Shown: positions 1-10,238 of the stretch, one piece after another
Numbering within the stretch: the first letter of the stretch is position 1
Layout of the letters: each line of letters begins with the position of its first letter
Made by a program: the position numbers and the translations under genes
Origin: Serratia sp. Ag1
Lineage (GTDB): Bacteria; Pseudomonadota; Gammaproteobacteria; Enterobacterales; Enterobacteriaceae
Assembly: GCF_000743355.1 (NCBI RefSeq)
Contig: NZ_JQEI01000047.1
Span: 1-46,484, forward strand
Direction: 5' to 3'
DNA length: 46,484 bases
Notes under the pieces: model-generated
Told to the model about the DNA's origin: nothing
Database searches by the model: none
Seen by the model: only the letters and a program-made list of their open reading frames with translations

Positions 1-3
1 AAT

Positions 4-846
4 ATGCTCAGTTACCGCCACAGTTTTCACGCTGGCAACCACGCCGACGTGCTCAAGCACACCGTTCAGAGCCTGATCATTGAAGCGCTGAAAGAAAAAG
101 AGAAACCGCTGCTGTATCTGGATACTCACTCCGGTGCCGGGCGTTATCAATTGAGCGGTGAACACGCTGAGCGCACCGGGGAATACCTGGAGGGCATCGG
201 CCTGCTGTGGCAGCGTGACGATCTGCCGGAAGAACTGGCGGCTTACATGAGCGTGGTACATAACTTCAACCGTTCGGGCACCCTGCGTTACTACCCAGGC
301 TCGCCACTGATTGCCCGCCAATTGCTGCGCCCGCAGGATAAAATCCACCTCACCGAGCTGCACCCGAGCGATTACCCGCTGCTGCGCAGTGAGTTCCAGA
401 AAGATGAACGTGCCAAAGTGCAGCGTGCCGACGGTTACCAGCAGCTCAAATCCCAGTTGCCGCCCCCTTCGCGCCGTGGCCTGATCCTGATGGATCCTCC
501 TTATGAGATGAAAACCGACTATCAGGACGTGGTCAAAGGCATTCAGGAAGGTTACAAGCGTTTCGCCACCGGCACCTATGCGCTGTGGTACCCAGTGGTG
601 CTGCGCCAGCAGATCAAACGCATGCTGAAAGAGCTGGAAGCCAGCGGCATTCGTCGTATCCTGCAGATCGAACTGGCGGTCAAGCCCGACAGCGATCAGC
701 GCGGCATGACCGCCTCTGGCATGATCGTGATTAACCCACCGTGGAAGCTGGAGCAGCAGATGAATAACGTGCTGCCATGGCTGCACAAAGTGCTGGTGCC
801 CTCTGGCATCGGCCACCATCTGGTGAACTGGGTGGTTCCCGAGTAA
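4..846 (+). CDS. rlmJ: 23S rRNA (adenine(2030)-N6)-methyltransferase RlmJ
   Basis: Cytoplasmic SAM-dependent enzyme that methylates N6 of A2030 in 23S rRNA. The 280-residue product matches the usual family length and is near-identical in layout to E. coli RlmJ: it opens MLSYRHSFHAGNHADVLKH, carries the N6-adenine methyltransferase motif DPPYEMK at about residues 164-170, and ends in WVVPE. The ATG lies only three bases into the window, so the ribosome-binding site cannot be seen, but the start fits the family. In E. coli the next gene is gor; here gor is about 11.7 kb further on. A G+C-rich stem (857-863 with 870-876) follows the stop but lacks a good T-run. Confidence 0.97.
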   Translation: MLSYRHSFHAGNHADVLKHTVQSLIIEALKEKEKPLLYLDTHSGAGRYQLSGEHAERTGEYLEGIGLLWQRDDLPEELAAYMSVVHNFNRSGTLRYYPGSPLIARQLLRPQDKIHLTELHPSDYPLLRSEFQKDERAKVQRADGYQQLKSQLPPPSRRGLILMDPPYEMKTDYQDVVKGIQEGYKRFATGTYALWYPVVLRQQIKRMLKELEASGIRRILQIELAVKPDSDQRGMTASGMIVINPPWKLEQQMNNVLPWLHKVLVPSGIGHHLVNWVVPE

Positions 847-891
847 TCCCCCGCCTGGCCGCCTGCCTGGGCGGCCTGCTTATCATCGCCG

Positions 892-1701
892 TTATTTACC
901 GACCAGTACCACCTGAATACCACTCTTACGCAACCCCTCGAGGCTTGCGGCTGAAATATCACTATCCGTGATCACCATGTGTATACGCTGTATATCAATG
1001 ATCTTATGCAGGCTGGAACGATCAAACTTGCTGGAATCAGTGACCACAATGATCCGTTCAGCCACCTCACACATCCGGCGGTTGAGGCGCGCCTCATCTT
1101 CATTATGGGTGCTGACGCCGCGTTCCAGATCGATAGCATCAACCCCCAGAAACAGCATATCGAAATGGTAGTTCTGCAACGACTGATCGGCCTGATCGCC
1201 ATAAAATGACAGGGATTGGCGGCGCAGGTGCCCACCGGTCATCAGCAGTTCCACGCCTTCGGCTTCCAGCAGCGCATTGGCGACGTTCATGCCATTCGTC
1301 ATGGCAATCACCTCTTTATGCTGGCGCATCAGGCGTGCGATCTCATACGTGGTGGTGCCTGAGTCGAGAATAACCCGGTGACCGGGCTTGATCAGCTCTA
1401 CCGCCGCACGCGCAATGCTCCGTTTCAGGGAAGTATTCAAGGAGCTTTTATCTTCCAGCGAAGGCTCCACCGGGGGAGTGGACGGATCGCATATCAGCGC
1501 GCCGCCATAAGCGCGTACCGCAATCCCCTGCTTTTCCAGAAAAGCCAGATCGTTACGGATAGTCACGGTAGAAACGCTGAAAAAAGCCGATAAGTCATTG
1601 ACCTGTACGCTGCCCTGCTGGCGTAAACGCTGGATGATTTGCTCGCGTCTTTCGCTAGTCCCAATGATGCGCTTTTCGGTAACGGAATCGCTGTTATGCA
1701 T
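892..1701 (-). CDS. agaR: DeoR-family repressor of GalNAc catabolism, AgaR
   Basis: Transcriptional repressor of the N-acetylgalactosamine genes that sits divergently upstream of kbaZ. The N-terminal DeoR winged HTH (about residues 15-70, containing [19 protein letters not shown] and TVTIRNDL) is followed by a sugar-phosphate sensing domain with the signature [14 protein letters not shown]. It matches E. coli AgaR over its whole length. The ATG at 1701 was chosen because it gives 269 residues, the E. coli length, and is preceded by AAGGA; an in-frame ATG five codons upstream is less likely. The effector is expected to be a pathway sugar phosphate (family knowledge). The intergenic region holds AgaR-like sites, so autoregulation is probable. 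Confidence 0.93.
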   Translation of the reverse strand: MHNSDSVTEKRIIGTSERREQIIQRLRQQGSVQVNDLSAFFSVSTVTIRNDLAFLEKQGIAVRAYGGALICDPSTPPVEPSLEDKSSLNTSLKRSIARAAVELIKPGHRVILDSGTTTYEIARLMRQHKEVIAMTNGMNVANALLEAEGVELLMTGGHLRRQSLSFYGDQADQSLQNYHFDMLFLGVDAIDLERGVSTHNEDEARLNRRMCEVAERIIVVTDSSKFDRSSLHKIIDIQRIHMVITDSDISAASLEGLRKSGIQVVLVGK

Positions 1702-1723
1702 AGAAGATCCTTTCATAAAATCC

Positions 1724-1882
1724 TTTGTTTCATTTCGCTTGGCCTATTAAGTCCTTTCTTTTGCTGGAAAGCAAGCCTTGCCCTGAAGAGCCATTAGCGG
1801 TTTCACCTGTTACCAACCTTTCGTTTCATGCCTTTTGTGAAACGGATCGCAACTTAAATATCCTTTTCTTTATTTTAATCTG
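1724..1882 (+). promoter_or_regulatory. Cluster of AgaR-like operators upstream of kbaZ/agaR
   Basis: The agaR-kbaZ spacer holds three T-rich tracts resembling the E. coli AgaR consensus built on TTTCRTTTYRTTTY: 1724-1740 (TTTGTTTCATTTCGCTT), 1818-1837 (CTTTCGTTTCATGCCTTTTG) and 1861-1882. The second also forms an inverted repeat GTTTCA...TGAAAC (1823-1828, 1838-1843). Position between the divergent regulator and its target supports the call; binding is inferred from the consensus. Confidence 0.6.
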
Positions 1883-1950
1883 ACGTTAACGCAGTATAAA
1901 CAGACGCAAATCGAAAGATATCACACCAAAAAACCGATATGGAGAAGAAA

Positions 1951-3243
1951 GTGAAACATTTAATCGAGTTTGTGGCCAACCATAAACAGGACAAACGTTG
2001 TGGTATCTTTGCGGTTTGTTCTGCTCATCCGCTGGTGCTGGAAGCCGCCATGCGGCACGCCAAAGCAACCCACTCGGCTCTGCTGATCGAAGCCACCTCA
2101 AATCAGGTTGATCAGTACGGTGGCTACACCGGTATGATGCCCGCCGACTTCCGCCGCTTCGTTTTGCAGTTAGCCGATCAACAACATTTTCCTCACCAGC
2201 ATCTGATCCTGGGCGGCGACCACCTTGGCCCGAACCGCTGGCAAAACCAACCTGCCGCAGAAGCCATGGCCAAGGCCGATGAGCTGATTCGCAGCTATGT
2301 GCGCGCCGGGTTCAAAAAAATCCATCTCGATTGCAGCATGTCCTGCGCCGACGATCCGGTGCCGTTAACCGATGCGATCGTTGCCGAACGGGCAGCGCGC
2401 TTAGCGCGAATCGCCGAGCAAACCTGCATTGCGCAGTTTGGGGAATCCGATCTGGTGTACGTTATCGGCACCGAAGTGCCGGTGCCGGGTGGCGCGCATG
2501 AAACGCTGGCGGCGTTGGCCGTCACCACGCCGCAGGCGGCAAAAGCCACGCTTGCAGCCCATCACCATGCGCTGGAGCAGCAAGGACTGAGCGATATCTG
2601 GCCGCGCATTATCGGGCTGGTGGTACAGCCGGGCGTCGAGTTCGATCATACGCAAGTCATTGATTTTCAGCCACAGAAGGCGTTGGCACTCAGCCAGATG
2701 ATCGAGGCTTCTGACACTATGGTGTTTGAGGCCCACTCCACCGATTACCAGACTCCGCTCGCCCTGCAACAACTGGTTCAACATCACTTTGCGATCCTGA
2801 AAGTCGGCCCAGCGCTCACCTTTGCCCTACGTGAAGCCCTGTTCTCGCTAGCGGCCATCGAACGGGAACTGCACCCGGCGCATCAGTGCTCGGGGTTGCG
2901 TGATGTGCTGGAAAGCGTGATGCAGGATCACCCGCAATATTGGCAGCAGCATTATCAGGGCAGCGGTGAAGCATTACGTCTGGCACGCGGCTACAGCTAC
3001 TCTGACCGCGTGCGCTACTACTGGCCCGATCGGGATATCGACGGCGCCTACGATCGGCTGGTCAGCAATCTGGCCAGCGAACCCATTCCGCAGCCGCTGA
3101 TCAGCCAATATCTGCCGCTGCAATATGCCAAAGTTCGTGAAGGGTTGATTGTCGCAACGCCACACGAACTGATTATCGACCATATCCAGGATGTGCTACG
3201 CCAATACCATGCTGCCTGCATGGGCCAATCTCCATCTATTTAA
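1951..3243 (+). CDS. kbaZ: D-tagatose-1,6-bisphosphate aldolase subunit KbaZ (AgaZ)
   Basis: Non-catalytic, stabilising subunit of the class II tagatose-1,6-bisphosphate aldolase, working with KbaY (7308-8186) in GalNAc/galactosamine breakdown. The protein follows E. coli KbaZ nearly residue for residue, including [17 protein letters not shown] near the N-terminus, [19 protein letters not shown] and [13 protein letters not shown] start at GTG 1951, giving a 430-residue protein beginning MKHL as in the family; GGAG at 1941-1944 is correctly spaced for it. An in-frame ATG at 1939 has no Shine-Dalgarno and overlaps that GGAG. First gene of kbaZ-agaVWEF, 23 bp ahead of agaV. Confidence 0.94.
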   Translation: MKHLIEFVANHKQDKRCGIFAVCSAHPLVLEAAMRHAKATHSALLIEATSNQVDQYGGYTGMMPADFRRFVLQLADQQHFPHQHLILGGDHLGPNRWQNQPAAEAMAKADELIRSYVRAGFKKIHLDCSMSCADDPVPLTDAIVAERAARLARIAEQTCIAQFGESDLVYVIGTEVPVPGGAHETLAALAVTTPQAAKATLAAHHHALEQQGLSDIWPRIIGLVVQPGVEFDHTQVIDFQPQKALALSQMIEASDTMVFEAHSTDYQTPLALQQLVQHHFAILKVGPALTFALREALFSLAAIERELHPAHQCSGLRDVLESVMQDHPQYWQQHYQGSGEALRLARGYSYSDRVRYYWPDRDIDGAYDRLVSNLASEPIPQPLISQYLPLQYAKVREGLIVATPHELIIDHIQDVLRQYHAACMGQSPSI

Positions 3244-3266
3244 CACAATGATAATAAGGGGAAAAC

Positions 3267-3740
3267 ATGCCAAACATTGTATTAAGCCGCATTGATGAAC
3301 GCCTGATCCACGGTCAGGTTGGCGTGCAGTGGGTCGGTTTTGCCGGTGCCAATCTGGTGCTGGTCGCTAACGATGCCGTTGCAGAAGATTCCGTGCAGCA
3401 AAACCTGATGGAGATGGTGCTTGCTGAAGGGATTGCCGTGCGTTTCTGGCCGCTGCAGAAAGTGATCGATAACATTCACCGCGCTGCCGATCATCAGAAG
3501 ATCCTGCTGGTTTGCAAGAGCCCGCAAGATTTCCTCACCCTGGTACAAGGCAACGTACCGCTCAAACGTATCAACGTCGGCAACATGCACTACGCCGAAG
3601 GCAAAAAACAAATCGCCAAGACCGTCTCTGTAGATGCTCAGGACATTAGCGCCTTCAACGGCCTGCAAGAGGCCGGTGTGGAGTGCTTTGTCCAGGGCGT
3701 CCCGACTGAACCGGCTCAGGATCTCTACAAAATTCTCTGA
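3267..3740 (+). CDS. agaV: PTS GalNAc-specific EIIB component AgaV
   Basis: Cytoplasmic EIIB domain of a mannose-family PTS permease that passes phosphate from EIIA (AgaF) to the incoming N-acetylgalactosamine. The 157 residues match E. coli AgaV almost throughout; the phospho-accepting histidine is His15 in RIDERLIHGQVG. The other AgaV signatures VGVQWVGFAGANLVLVAND and VECFVQGVPTEP are present. An AAGGGG Shine-Dalgarno lies just before ATG 3267. It is the second gene of the operon, 10 bp ahead of agaW. AgaV rather than the related AgaB is preferred because of the sequence match and the gene order VWEF. Confidence 0.94.
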   Translation: MPNIVLSRIDERLIHGQVGVQWVGFAGANLVLVANDAVAEDSVQQNLMEMVLAEGIAVRFWPLQKVIDNIHRAADHQKILLVCKSPQDFLTLVQGNVPLKRINVGNMHYAEGKKQIAKTVSVDAQDISAFNGLQEAGVECFVQGVPTEPAQDLYKIL

Positions 3741-3750
3741 GGTATCTGTT

Positions 3751-4533
3751 ATGGAAATCAGCTTATTACAAGCAGCAGCGCTGGGTCTCCTGGCCTTTAT
3801 TGCCGGGTTGGATATGTTCAACGGCCTGACGCACCTGCACCGCCCGGTGGTACTCGGCCCGCTGGTGGGCCTGATTCTGGGCGATCTGCATACCGGTATT
3901 TTAACCGGCGGCACGCTGGAACTGGTGTGGATGGGGTTGGCTCCGCTGGCCGGGGCGCAACCGCCCAACGTGATTATCGGCACCATTGTCGGTACCACCT
4001 TTGCCATCACTACCGGGGTCAAACCGGAAGTCGCCGTTGGGGTAGCAGTGCCATTCGCGGTTGCGGTGCAGATGGGGATTACCTTCCTGTTCTCGATCAT
4101 GTCCGGCGTAATGTCGCGAGCCGATCGCATGGCGGCCAATGCGGATACCCACGGCATTGAACGCATTAACTATATCGCGCTGCTGGTGCTCGGCATTTTC
4201 TACTTCCTCTGCGCCTTCCTGCCCATCTATTTCGGGGCCGAACACGCGAAGTCGGTCATTGATGTGCTGCCCGCACGGCTGATCGACGGCCTCGGCGTGG
4301 CAGGCGGCATTATGCCAGCCATCGGTTTTGCCGTGCTGCTGAAGATCATGATGAAGAACGCTTACATCCCCTATTTCATTCTCGGTTTCGTTGGTGCTGC
4401 CTGGCTGAAACTTCCGGTGCTGGCGATTGCCGCCGCCGCACTTGCCATGGCTCTGATGGAGTTGATGCGTAAAGAACCGACTCCGCCGCAACCTTCCCGC
4501 GTACAGCAAGAGGAATTTGAAGATGGCATCTGA
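3751..4533 (+). CDS. agaW: PTS GalNAc-specific EIIC component AgaW
   Basis: Integral membrane EIIC subunit of the mannose/sorbose PTS family forming the GalNAc translocation path with AgaE. The 260-residue protein begins MEISLLQAAALGLLAFIAG and has about seven to eight hydrophobic segments, with the family stretch GLTHLHRPVVLGPLVGLILGD near the N-terminus and LELVWMGLAPLAGAQPPN after it. ATG 3751 follows GAGGT and sits 10 bp after agaV; the open frame extends further upstream inside agaV but that start would not fit the family. The 3' end overlaps agaE by 11 bp, indicating translational coupling. Confidence 0.93.
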   Translation: MEISLLQAAALGLLAFIAGLDMFNGLTHLHRPVVLGPLVGLILGDLHTGILTGGTLELVWMGLAPLAGAQPPNVIIGTIVGTTFAITTGVKPEVAVGVAVPFAVAVQMGITFLFSIMSGVMSRADRMAANADTHGIERINYIALLVLGIFYFLCAFLPIYFGAEHAKSVIDVLPARLIDGLGVAGGIMPAIGFAVLLKIMMKNAYIPYFILGFVGAAWLKLPVLAIAAAALAMALMELMRKEPTPPQPSRVQQEEFEDGI

Positions 4534-5398
4534 TACCCAGACTCTGCCGCACACTGGTGGGCAAGAAACCCTGCTCAGCGACGGTAACGACAGCACTTAT
4601 GAAGATCAGACGGTTGGCGTAGAGCTGACCAGGCAAGATATCAACCGCGTGGCATGGCGCTCTATGCTGTTGCAGGCGTCGTTCAACTATGAACGTATGC
4701 AGGCCTGCGGCTGGCTTTACGGCCTACTGCCCGCGCTGAAGAAGATCCACACCAACAAACGCGATCTGGCGCGGGCGATGAAAGGCCATATGGGCTTCTT
4801 TAATACCCACCCGTTCCTGGTCACCTTTGTGATTGGCATTATCCTGGCGATGGAGCGCTCCAAGCAGGATGTGAACAGCATCCAGAGCACCAAAATCGCT
4901 GTCGGCGCACCGTTGGGTGGGATTGGCGATGCCATGTTCTGGTTGACCCTGCTGCCGATCTGCGGCGGTATCGGGGCCAGCTTGGCGCTGCAAGGCTCGA
5001 TCCTTGGCGCGGTGGTGTTTATGGTGATGTTCAACGTCGTCCATCTCGGGCTGCGTTTCGGGCTGGCCCACTATGCTTACCGCAAGGGGGTGGCGGCGAT
5101 CCCGTTGATTAAGGCCAACACCCGGAAGGTCGGCCACGCTGCTTCGATTGTTGGGATGACGGTGATCGGTGCGCTGGTTGCGACTTACGTGCGCCTCTCT
5201 ACCACGCTGGAAATCACGGCGGGCGATGCGGTGGTGAAACTGCAAGCCGATGTGATCGACAAACTGATGCCTGCTTTTTTACCGCTGGTCTACACCCTGC
5301 TGATGTACGCCCTGGTGCGTCGCGGTTGGAGCCCGCTGCGGCTGATCGGCATCACCGTGCTGCTCGGGATTGTCGGCAAGTTTGCTCACTTCTTGTAA
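4523..5398 (+). CDS. agaE: PTS GalNAc-specific EIID component AgaE
   Basis: Integral membrane EIID subunit, partner of AgaW in N-acetylgalactosamine uptake. The 291-residue protein has a polar N-terminal stretch of about 45 residues, then the EIID body with MLLQASFNYERMQACGWLYGLLP, KGHMGFFNTHPFL and GAPLGGIGDAMFWLTLLP, and C-terminal hydrophobic segments ending GIVGKFAHFL. ATG 4523 has a GAGGA Shine-Dalgarno at 4510-4514 inside the end of agaW; an alternative TTG two codons earlier lies too close to that site. E. coli K-12 lost an intact agaE, while this copy is full length, so the permease looks functional. Confidence 0.93.
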   Translation: MASDTQTLPHTGGQETLLSDGNDSTYEDQTVGVELTRQDINRVAWRSMLLQASFNYERMQACGWLYGLLPALKKIHTNKRDLARAMKGHMGFFNTHPFLVTFVIGIILAMERSKQDVNSIQSTKIAVGAPLGGIGDAMFWLTLLPICGGIGASLALQGSILGAVVFMVMFNVVHLGLRFGLAHYAYRKGVAAIPLIKANTRKVGHAASIVGMTVIGALVATYVRLSTTLEITAGDAVVKLQADVIDKLMPAFLPLVYTLLMYALVRRGWSPLRLIGITVLLGIVGKFAHFL

Positions 5399-5422
5399 CC
5401 CACGAATAAGGAGAGAAGACGC

Positions 5423-5857
5423 ATGTTAAGCATCATTCTTAGCGGCCACGGTGGGTTTGCCAGCGGGTTAGAACAAGCGATGAAGCAGATCCTGGGCGAA
5501 CAGCCGCAGATTATTGCCATCGACTTTCCTGAGAGCTCCACCACCGCGTTGCTGAAAAGCCAGTTTGAACAGGCAATAGCCACACTCGACGCGAGCGAAG
5601 GGCTGATATTTTTAACCGACCTGTTGGGTGGCACGCCGTTCCGCGTCGCCTCAACGCTGGCGTTGCAGAAGCCAGGGTACGAAGTGATTACCGGCATCAA
5701 CCTGCAATTGCTGTTAGAGATGGTGCTGGAACGCGAAGGGCTGAGCAGTAACGAGTTTCGCCTGATGGCGCTGGAATGTGGCCACCGTGGCCTGACCAGC
5801 CTGGTGGACGAAATGGGCCGTGAGCGGACAACCGAGGTGGCTGAAGAGGGAATATGA
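5423..5857 (+). CDS. agaF: PTS GalNAc-specific EIIA component AgaF
   Basis: Soluble EIIA of the mannose-family PTS; it takes phosphate from HPr and hands it to AgaV. At 144 residues it has the length of E. coli AgaF. The phospho-histidine is His9 in ILSGHGGFASG, and the family motif LTDLLGGTPFRVAS is at about residues 66-80. ATG 5423 is preceded by AAGGAGAG. It is the last gene of the kbaZ-agaVWEF transcript and is followed by a convincing intrinsic terminator. No agaA deacetylase gene follows, although E. coli has one at this position. Confidence 0.94.
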   Translation: MLSIILSGHGGFASGLEQAMKQILGEQPQIIAIDFPESSTTALLKSQFEQAIATLDASEGLIFLTDLLGGTPFRVASTLALQKPGYEVITGINLQLLLEMVLEREGLSSNEFRLMALECGHRGLTSLVDEMGRERTTEVAEEGI

Positions 5858-5878
5858 TCCCTTTCACTTCCCGGCCTT

Positions 5879-5916
5879 AGGTCTGTGGCCTGCGAGCGCA
5901 CAGACCTTTCTTTTCC
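5879..5916 (+). terminator. Rho-independent terminator after agaF
   Basis: Perfect 9-bp stem AGGTCTGTG (5879-5887) with CACAGACCT (5899-5907) followed by a pyrimidine run rich in T. It closes the kbaZ-agaVWEF unit and separates it from the agaS promoter. Confidence 0.8.
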
Positions 5917-6033
5917 TTTTCTTTAAATCTTACCCTCGCGCACCACCTCCGCAATAATTCAATAAATAGAAAGACAAAGCTGATTATCAACACCGATCAC
6001 AAACTCCGTTTTATTTCCTTTTCTTTGTTGATC

Positions 6034-6093
6034 TTTCATTTCGTTTTATATAGATTTTGTTTAAGCATAAAGCTGACTCAACGAAACGAAAGG
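6034..6093 (+). promoter_or_regulatory. AgaR-like operator pair upstream of agaS
   Basis: Two sites similar to the AgaR consensus lie in the 292-bp agaF-agaS spacer: TTTCATTTCGTTTTA on the plus strand at 6034-6048, and CAACGAAACGAAAGG at 6079-6093, which reads CCTTTCGTTTCGTTG on the minus strand. The opposite orientation suggests dimer or tetramer contacts. This makes agaS-kbaY-GH36 a second AgaR-controlled transcript. The assignment is by consensus only. Confidence 0.6.
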
Positions 6094-6149
6094 TTGCCCT
6101 CTTCTGCTTTGTGCTCCCCCGTCGAATATGCACTGCTAAGGATTGAGTT

Positions 6150-7295
6150 ATGAGTAGAACCCGCACTTCCGGCACCTCAACCTGGACCGAACAAGAGATC
6201 CGCCAGCAACCCACCAGTTGGATGGCTTCGCTGAAAAATATCGAGAGCCTGCACGCCAGCATTGCGGCTTTCCTGGCACCGCTCCTACAGAATAACGACC
6301 TGAAGATCGTCCTGACCGGTGCAGGCACCTCTGCCTTTATCGGTGACATGATTGCGCCTTGGCTGGCACGCCATACCGGCAAAAACGTGGTTGCGGTACC
6401 CACCACCGATCTGGTCACCAACCCCGCTGACTATCTGTACGCCGAGCAGCCAACGCTGTTGGTTTCTTTCGCACGTTCCGGCAACAGCCCGGAAAGCGTC
6501 GCGGCGGTTGACTTGGCTAACCAGATCGTCCGGCACTGCCACCACTTGGTGATCACCTGCAACGAAGCAGGCAGCCTGTATAAAAACGCCACCCACAGCG
6601 ATAACGCACTGGCGCTGCTGATGCCAGCAGAAACCCACGATCGCGGCTTCGCCATGACCAGCAGCATCACCACCATGATGGTCAGTTGCCTGGCGGTGTT
6701 TGCGGCGGACGTGATTAACAGCACGACCTTTCAGGATGTGGCCACACGCTGCGCACAAATTATCACGACCCAAGATGATTTCAGCACCGCCCTGTTCGGC
6801 GATCTGCCCTTCAAACGCATCGTCTATCTCGGTAGCGGCGGGCTACAAGGTGTTGCGCGCGAAGCCGCGCTGAAAGTGCTTGAGCTGACAGCAGGCAAAC
6901 TGGCGGCGTTTTATGACTCCCCCACCGGCTTTCGCCACGGCCCTAAATCGCTGGTTAACGGCGAAACTCTGGTGGTGGTGATGGTGTCCAGCCATCCGTA
7001 CACCCGCCAGTACGATCTGGATTTACTCGCCGAACTGCGCCGCGATCGGCAGGCAATGCATGTGGTCGCTCTTGCCGCAACCACCAGCCCGGAAATTGAA
7101 GCTGGCCCGCATATTCTGCTGCCAGCGGCTCGCGAGTTTCTCGACGTCGAACAGGCGTTCTGCTTCCTGATCTACGCGCAAATTTTTGCATTAACCGAAT
7201 CCATTAAAGCAGGCATCACCCCAGATACCCCTTCTGCCAGCGGCACGGTAAACCGCGTGGTGCAAGGCGTGATGATTCATCCCTGGAAAGGCTGA
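6150..7295 (+). CDS. agaS: Galactosamine-6-phosphate deaminase/isomerase AgaS
   Basis: SIS-domain enzyme that converts D-galactosamine-6-phosphate to tagatose-6-phosphate with release of ammonia. The 381-residue protein carries two SIS domains (about residues 35-200 and 215-360), with VLTGAGTSAFIGD, SFARSGNSPESVAA and YLGSGGLQGVAREAALKVLEL, and the substrate-pocket stretch DSPTGFRHGPKSL. It aligns end to end with E. coli AgaS. ATG 6150 follows AAGGAT. It is the first gene of agaS-kbaY-GH36, 12 bp ahead of kbaY, with AgaR-like sites upstream. Confidence 0.94.
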   Translation: MSRTRTSGTSTWTEQEIRQQPTSWMASLKNIESLHASIAAFLAPLLQNNDLKIVLTGAGTSAFIGDMIAPWLARHTGKNVVAVPTTDLVTNPADYLYAEQPTLLVSFARSGNSPESVAAVDLANQIVRHCHHLVITCNEAGSLYKNATHSDNALALLMPAETHDRGFAMTSSITTMMVSCLAVFAADVINSTTFQDVATRCAQIITTQDDFSTALFGDLPFKRIVYLGSGGLQGVAREAALKVLELTAGKLAAFYDSPTGFRHGPKSLVNGETLVVVMVSSHPYTRQYDLDLLAELRRDRQAMHVVALAATTSPEIEAGPHILLPAAREFLDVEQAFCFLIYAQIFALTESIKAGITPDTPSASGTVNRVVQGVMIHPWKG

Positions 7296-8186
<891 letters not shown>

Positions 8187-8209
8187 ACCTAGAGAAAAAG
8201 GATCTTTTG

Positions 8210-10099
8210 ATGAAAACCATGATAAAGAGCTCGTTACTGTTGCTGCTTGTCAGCAATGCCGCTTTCGCCGCCCAGCATCAGTTGAGTAACGACAATATCG
8301 CCATCTCGTTTGATGACAGCAACTCAGCGCTGGTGGTCAAGGATAAGGGTTCCGAGCATCAACTTTCACCCAATGAACTGTTCTTTCTCACCCTGCCGGA
8401 TGAACGCGTGATCCACGCTGCCGATTTTAAAATCAAGCATGTCCAGCAGAAAGGCGATGCGCTTCATATCGATTATGACCATCAGGACTTCGCCGTTAGC
8501 GTGGTGTTGAACGTGCTGAAAGGGAAATACGCCAGCATTGACTATACCCTGCAAGCGAAGGGCCAAGCGCAGGAGGTAGCAAAAATCACCTTCTTCCCCA
8601 CCAAAGGCAAATCACAAGCGCCTTACGTGGACGGCGCGATTAACAGTTCGCCCATCGTCGCCGACAGCTTCTTCATGCTGCCCAATAAGCCTATCGTCAA
8701 CACCTATGCCTATGAGACCACCACTAACCTTAACGTCGAGCTCAAAACGCCGATCAAAACCGACGCACCGGTCAGCTATACCCTTTATTTCGGTACCTTT
8801 GATGAGCCAAGCCAACTGCGCCGCAGCGTAAATCAGTTTATTAACGTCATGCGCCCGCGCCCATATCAACCCTACCTGCACTATAACAGCTGGATGGATA
8901 TCGGCTTTTTCACCACCTATACCGAGCAAGAAGTGCTCGACCGGATGGACACCTATGCCAATGAGCTGATTAAAAAGCGCGGTGTAAAACTGGACGGCTT
9001 CCTGCTGGATGACGGCTGGGACGATCGCACCGGCAAATGGCTGTTTGGCCCGGCGTTCAAAGACGGTTTTGGTGTAGTGAAAGCCAAAGCCGATAACCTG
9101 CACACGTCCGTGGGTCTGTGGCTTTCACCGTGGGGCGGCTATAACAAGCCACGCGATATCCGCGTTTCTCATGCTAAAGAGAATGGCTTTGAAACTGTGG
9201 ACGGAAAATTTGCCCTCTCCGGCCCGAACTATTTCCATAACTTCAACCAGCAGATCGGCAAGCTGATCAAAGACGAGCACATCACTTCGTTCAAGCTGGA
9301 TGGCATGGGCAACGCCAACTCGTACATTAAAGGCAGCCAGTTCGCTTCCGACTTTGATGCTTCTATCGAGCTGATTAAAAACATGCGCGAGGCTAACAAA
9401 GACCTGTTTATCAACCTGACCACCGGCACCAATGCCAGCCCGTCCTGGCTGTTCTATGCCGACTCCATCTGGCGCCAGGGCGACGACATCAACGTCTACG
9501 GTAAAGGCTCGCCCGCACAGCAGTGGATGACCTATCGTGACGCCGAAACCTACCGTTCTATCGTAAGAAAGGGGCCACTCTTCCCGCTCAATTCGCTGAT
9601 GTATCATGGCATTGTCAGCGCCGAGAACGCCTACTTTGGTTTAGAGAAAGTACAAACCGATAGCGATTTTGCCGATCAGGCGTGGAGCTACTTCGCTACC
9701 GGCACCCAATTGCAGGAGATGTACATCACGCCATCCATGCTGAACAACGCCAAGTGGGATGCCTTGGCAGCGGCAGCCAAATGGGCGCGGGCAAACAGCG
9801 ATGTGCTGGTCGACACCCATTGGATTGGCGGCGATCCGACGTTGCTGGAAGCTTATGGCTGGGCATCGTGGAATAAAGACAAGGCTGTTTTTGGGCTGCG
9901 TAATCCGTCAGACAAAGAGCAAAGTTACTATCTGGACCTGGCCAAAAGCTTTGAAGTGCCGCAGGGCGAAACCACCCGCTTTGCGCTGAAATCCGTCTAC
10001 GGCCAAAATGCCACGCTACCCGCAAACTACAGCCAACCGGTGGTCATCACCCTGAAGCCCTTGGAGACGCTGGTGATGGAGGCAATGCCGGTTAAATAA
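8210..10099 (+). CDS. Secreted GH36/clan GH-D glycosidase (probable alpha-N-acetylgalactosaminidase or alpha-galactosidase)
   Basis: A 629-residue exported glycosidase. The first ~21 residues form a Sec signal peptide (MKTMIKSS, a leucine run, then AFAAQ). A beta-sandwich-like N-terminal part is followed by a clan GH-D TIM barrel with LHYNSWMDIG (about 224-233), FLLDDGWDD (about 264-272), LWLSPWGGY, the nucleophile motif FKLDGMGN (about 361-368) and the candidate acid/base aspartate in WRQGDDINV (about 421-429). ATG 8210 with AAGGAT upstream is preferred to the adjacent TTG. It lies 23 bp after kbaY in the AgaR-controlled unit, so removal of alpha-linked GalNAc in the periplasm or outside is the likely role. 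Specificity is inferred from context. Confidence 0.8.
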   Translation: MKTMIKSSLLLLLVSNAAFAAQHQLSNDNIAISFDDSNSALVVKDKGSEHQLSPNELFFLTLPDERVIHAADFKIKHVQQKGDALHIDYDHQDFAVSVVLNVLKGKYASIDYTLQAKGQAQEVAKITFFPTKGKSQAPYVDGAINSSPIVADSFFMLPNKPIVNTYAYETTTNLNVELKTPIKTDAPVSYTLYFGTFDEPSQLRRSVNQFINVMRPRPYQPYLHYNSWMDIGFFTTYTEQEVLDRMDTYANELIKKRGVKLDGFLLDDGWDDRTGKWLFGPAFKDGFGVVKAKADNLHTSVGLWLSPWGGYNKPRDIRVSHAKENGFETVDGKFALSGPNYFHNFNQQIGKLIKDEHITSFKLDGMGNANSYIKGSQFASDFDASIELIKNMREANKDLFINLTTGTNASPSWLFYADSIWRQGDDINVYGKGSPAQQWMTYRDAETYRSIVRKGPLFPLNSLMYHGIVSAENAYFGLEKVQTDSDFADQAWSYFATGTQLQEMYITPSMLNNAKWDALAAAAKWARANSDVLVDTHWIGGDPTLLEAYGWASWNKDKAVFGLRNPSDKEQSYYLDLAKSFEVPQGETTRFALKSVYGQNATLPANYSQPVVITLKPLETLVMEAMPVK

Positions 10100-10111
10100 C
10101 CCTACATTCAG

Positions 10112-10159
10112 GCCACGCTTCACCAGAAGAAAAAACCACCTTGCCTCTGGTGGCGTGGC
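10112..10159. terminator. Long hairpin between convergent GH36 and RTX genes
   Basis: GCCACGC (10112-10118) and CACCAGA (10121-10127) pair with TCTGGTG (10146-10152) and GCGTGGC (10153-10159), giving a 14-bp stem with a 2-nt bulge. Placed between convergent genes it probably ends transcription, though the T-run on the plus side is short. Confidence 0.55.
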
Positions 10160-10238
10160 TTATTGAATTTCATACTCTTAATTCAAGCTCCCATTTGTGC
10201 TGACTCTACCGACAGCGTAATTCAGTCGGTCACTAAAA

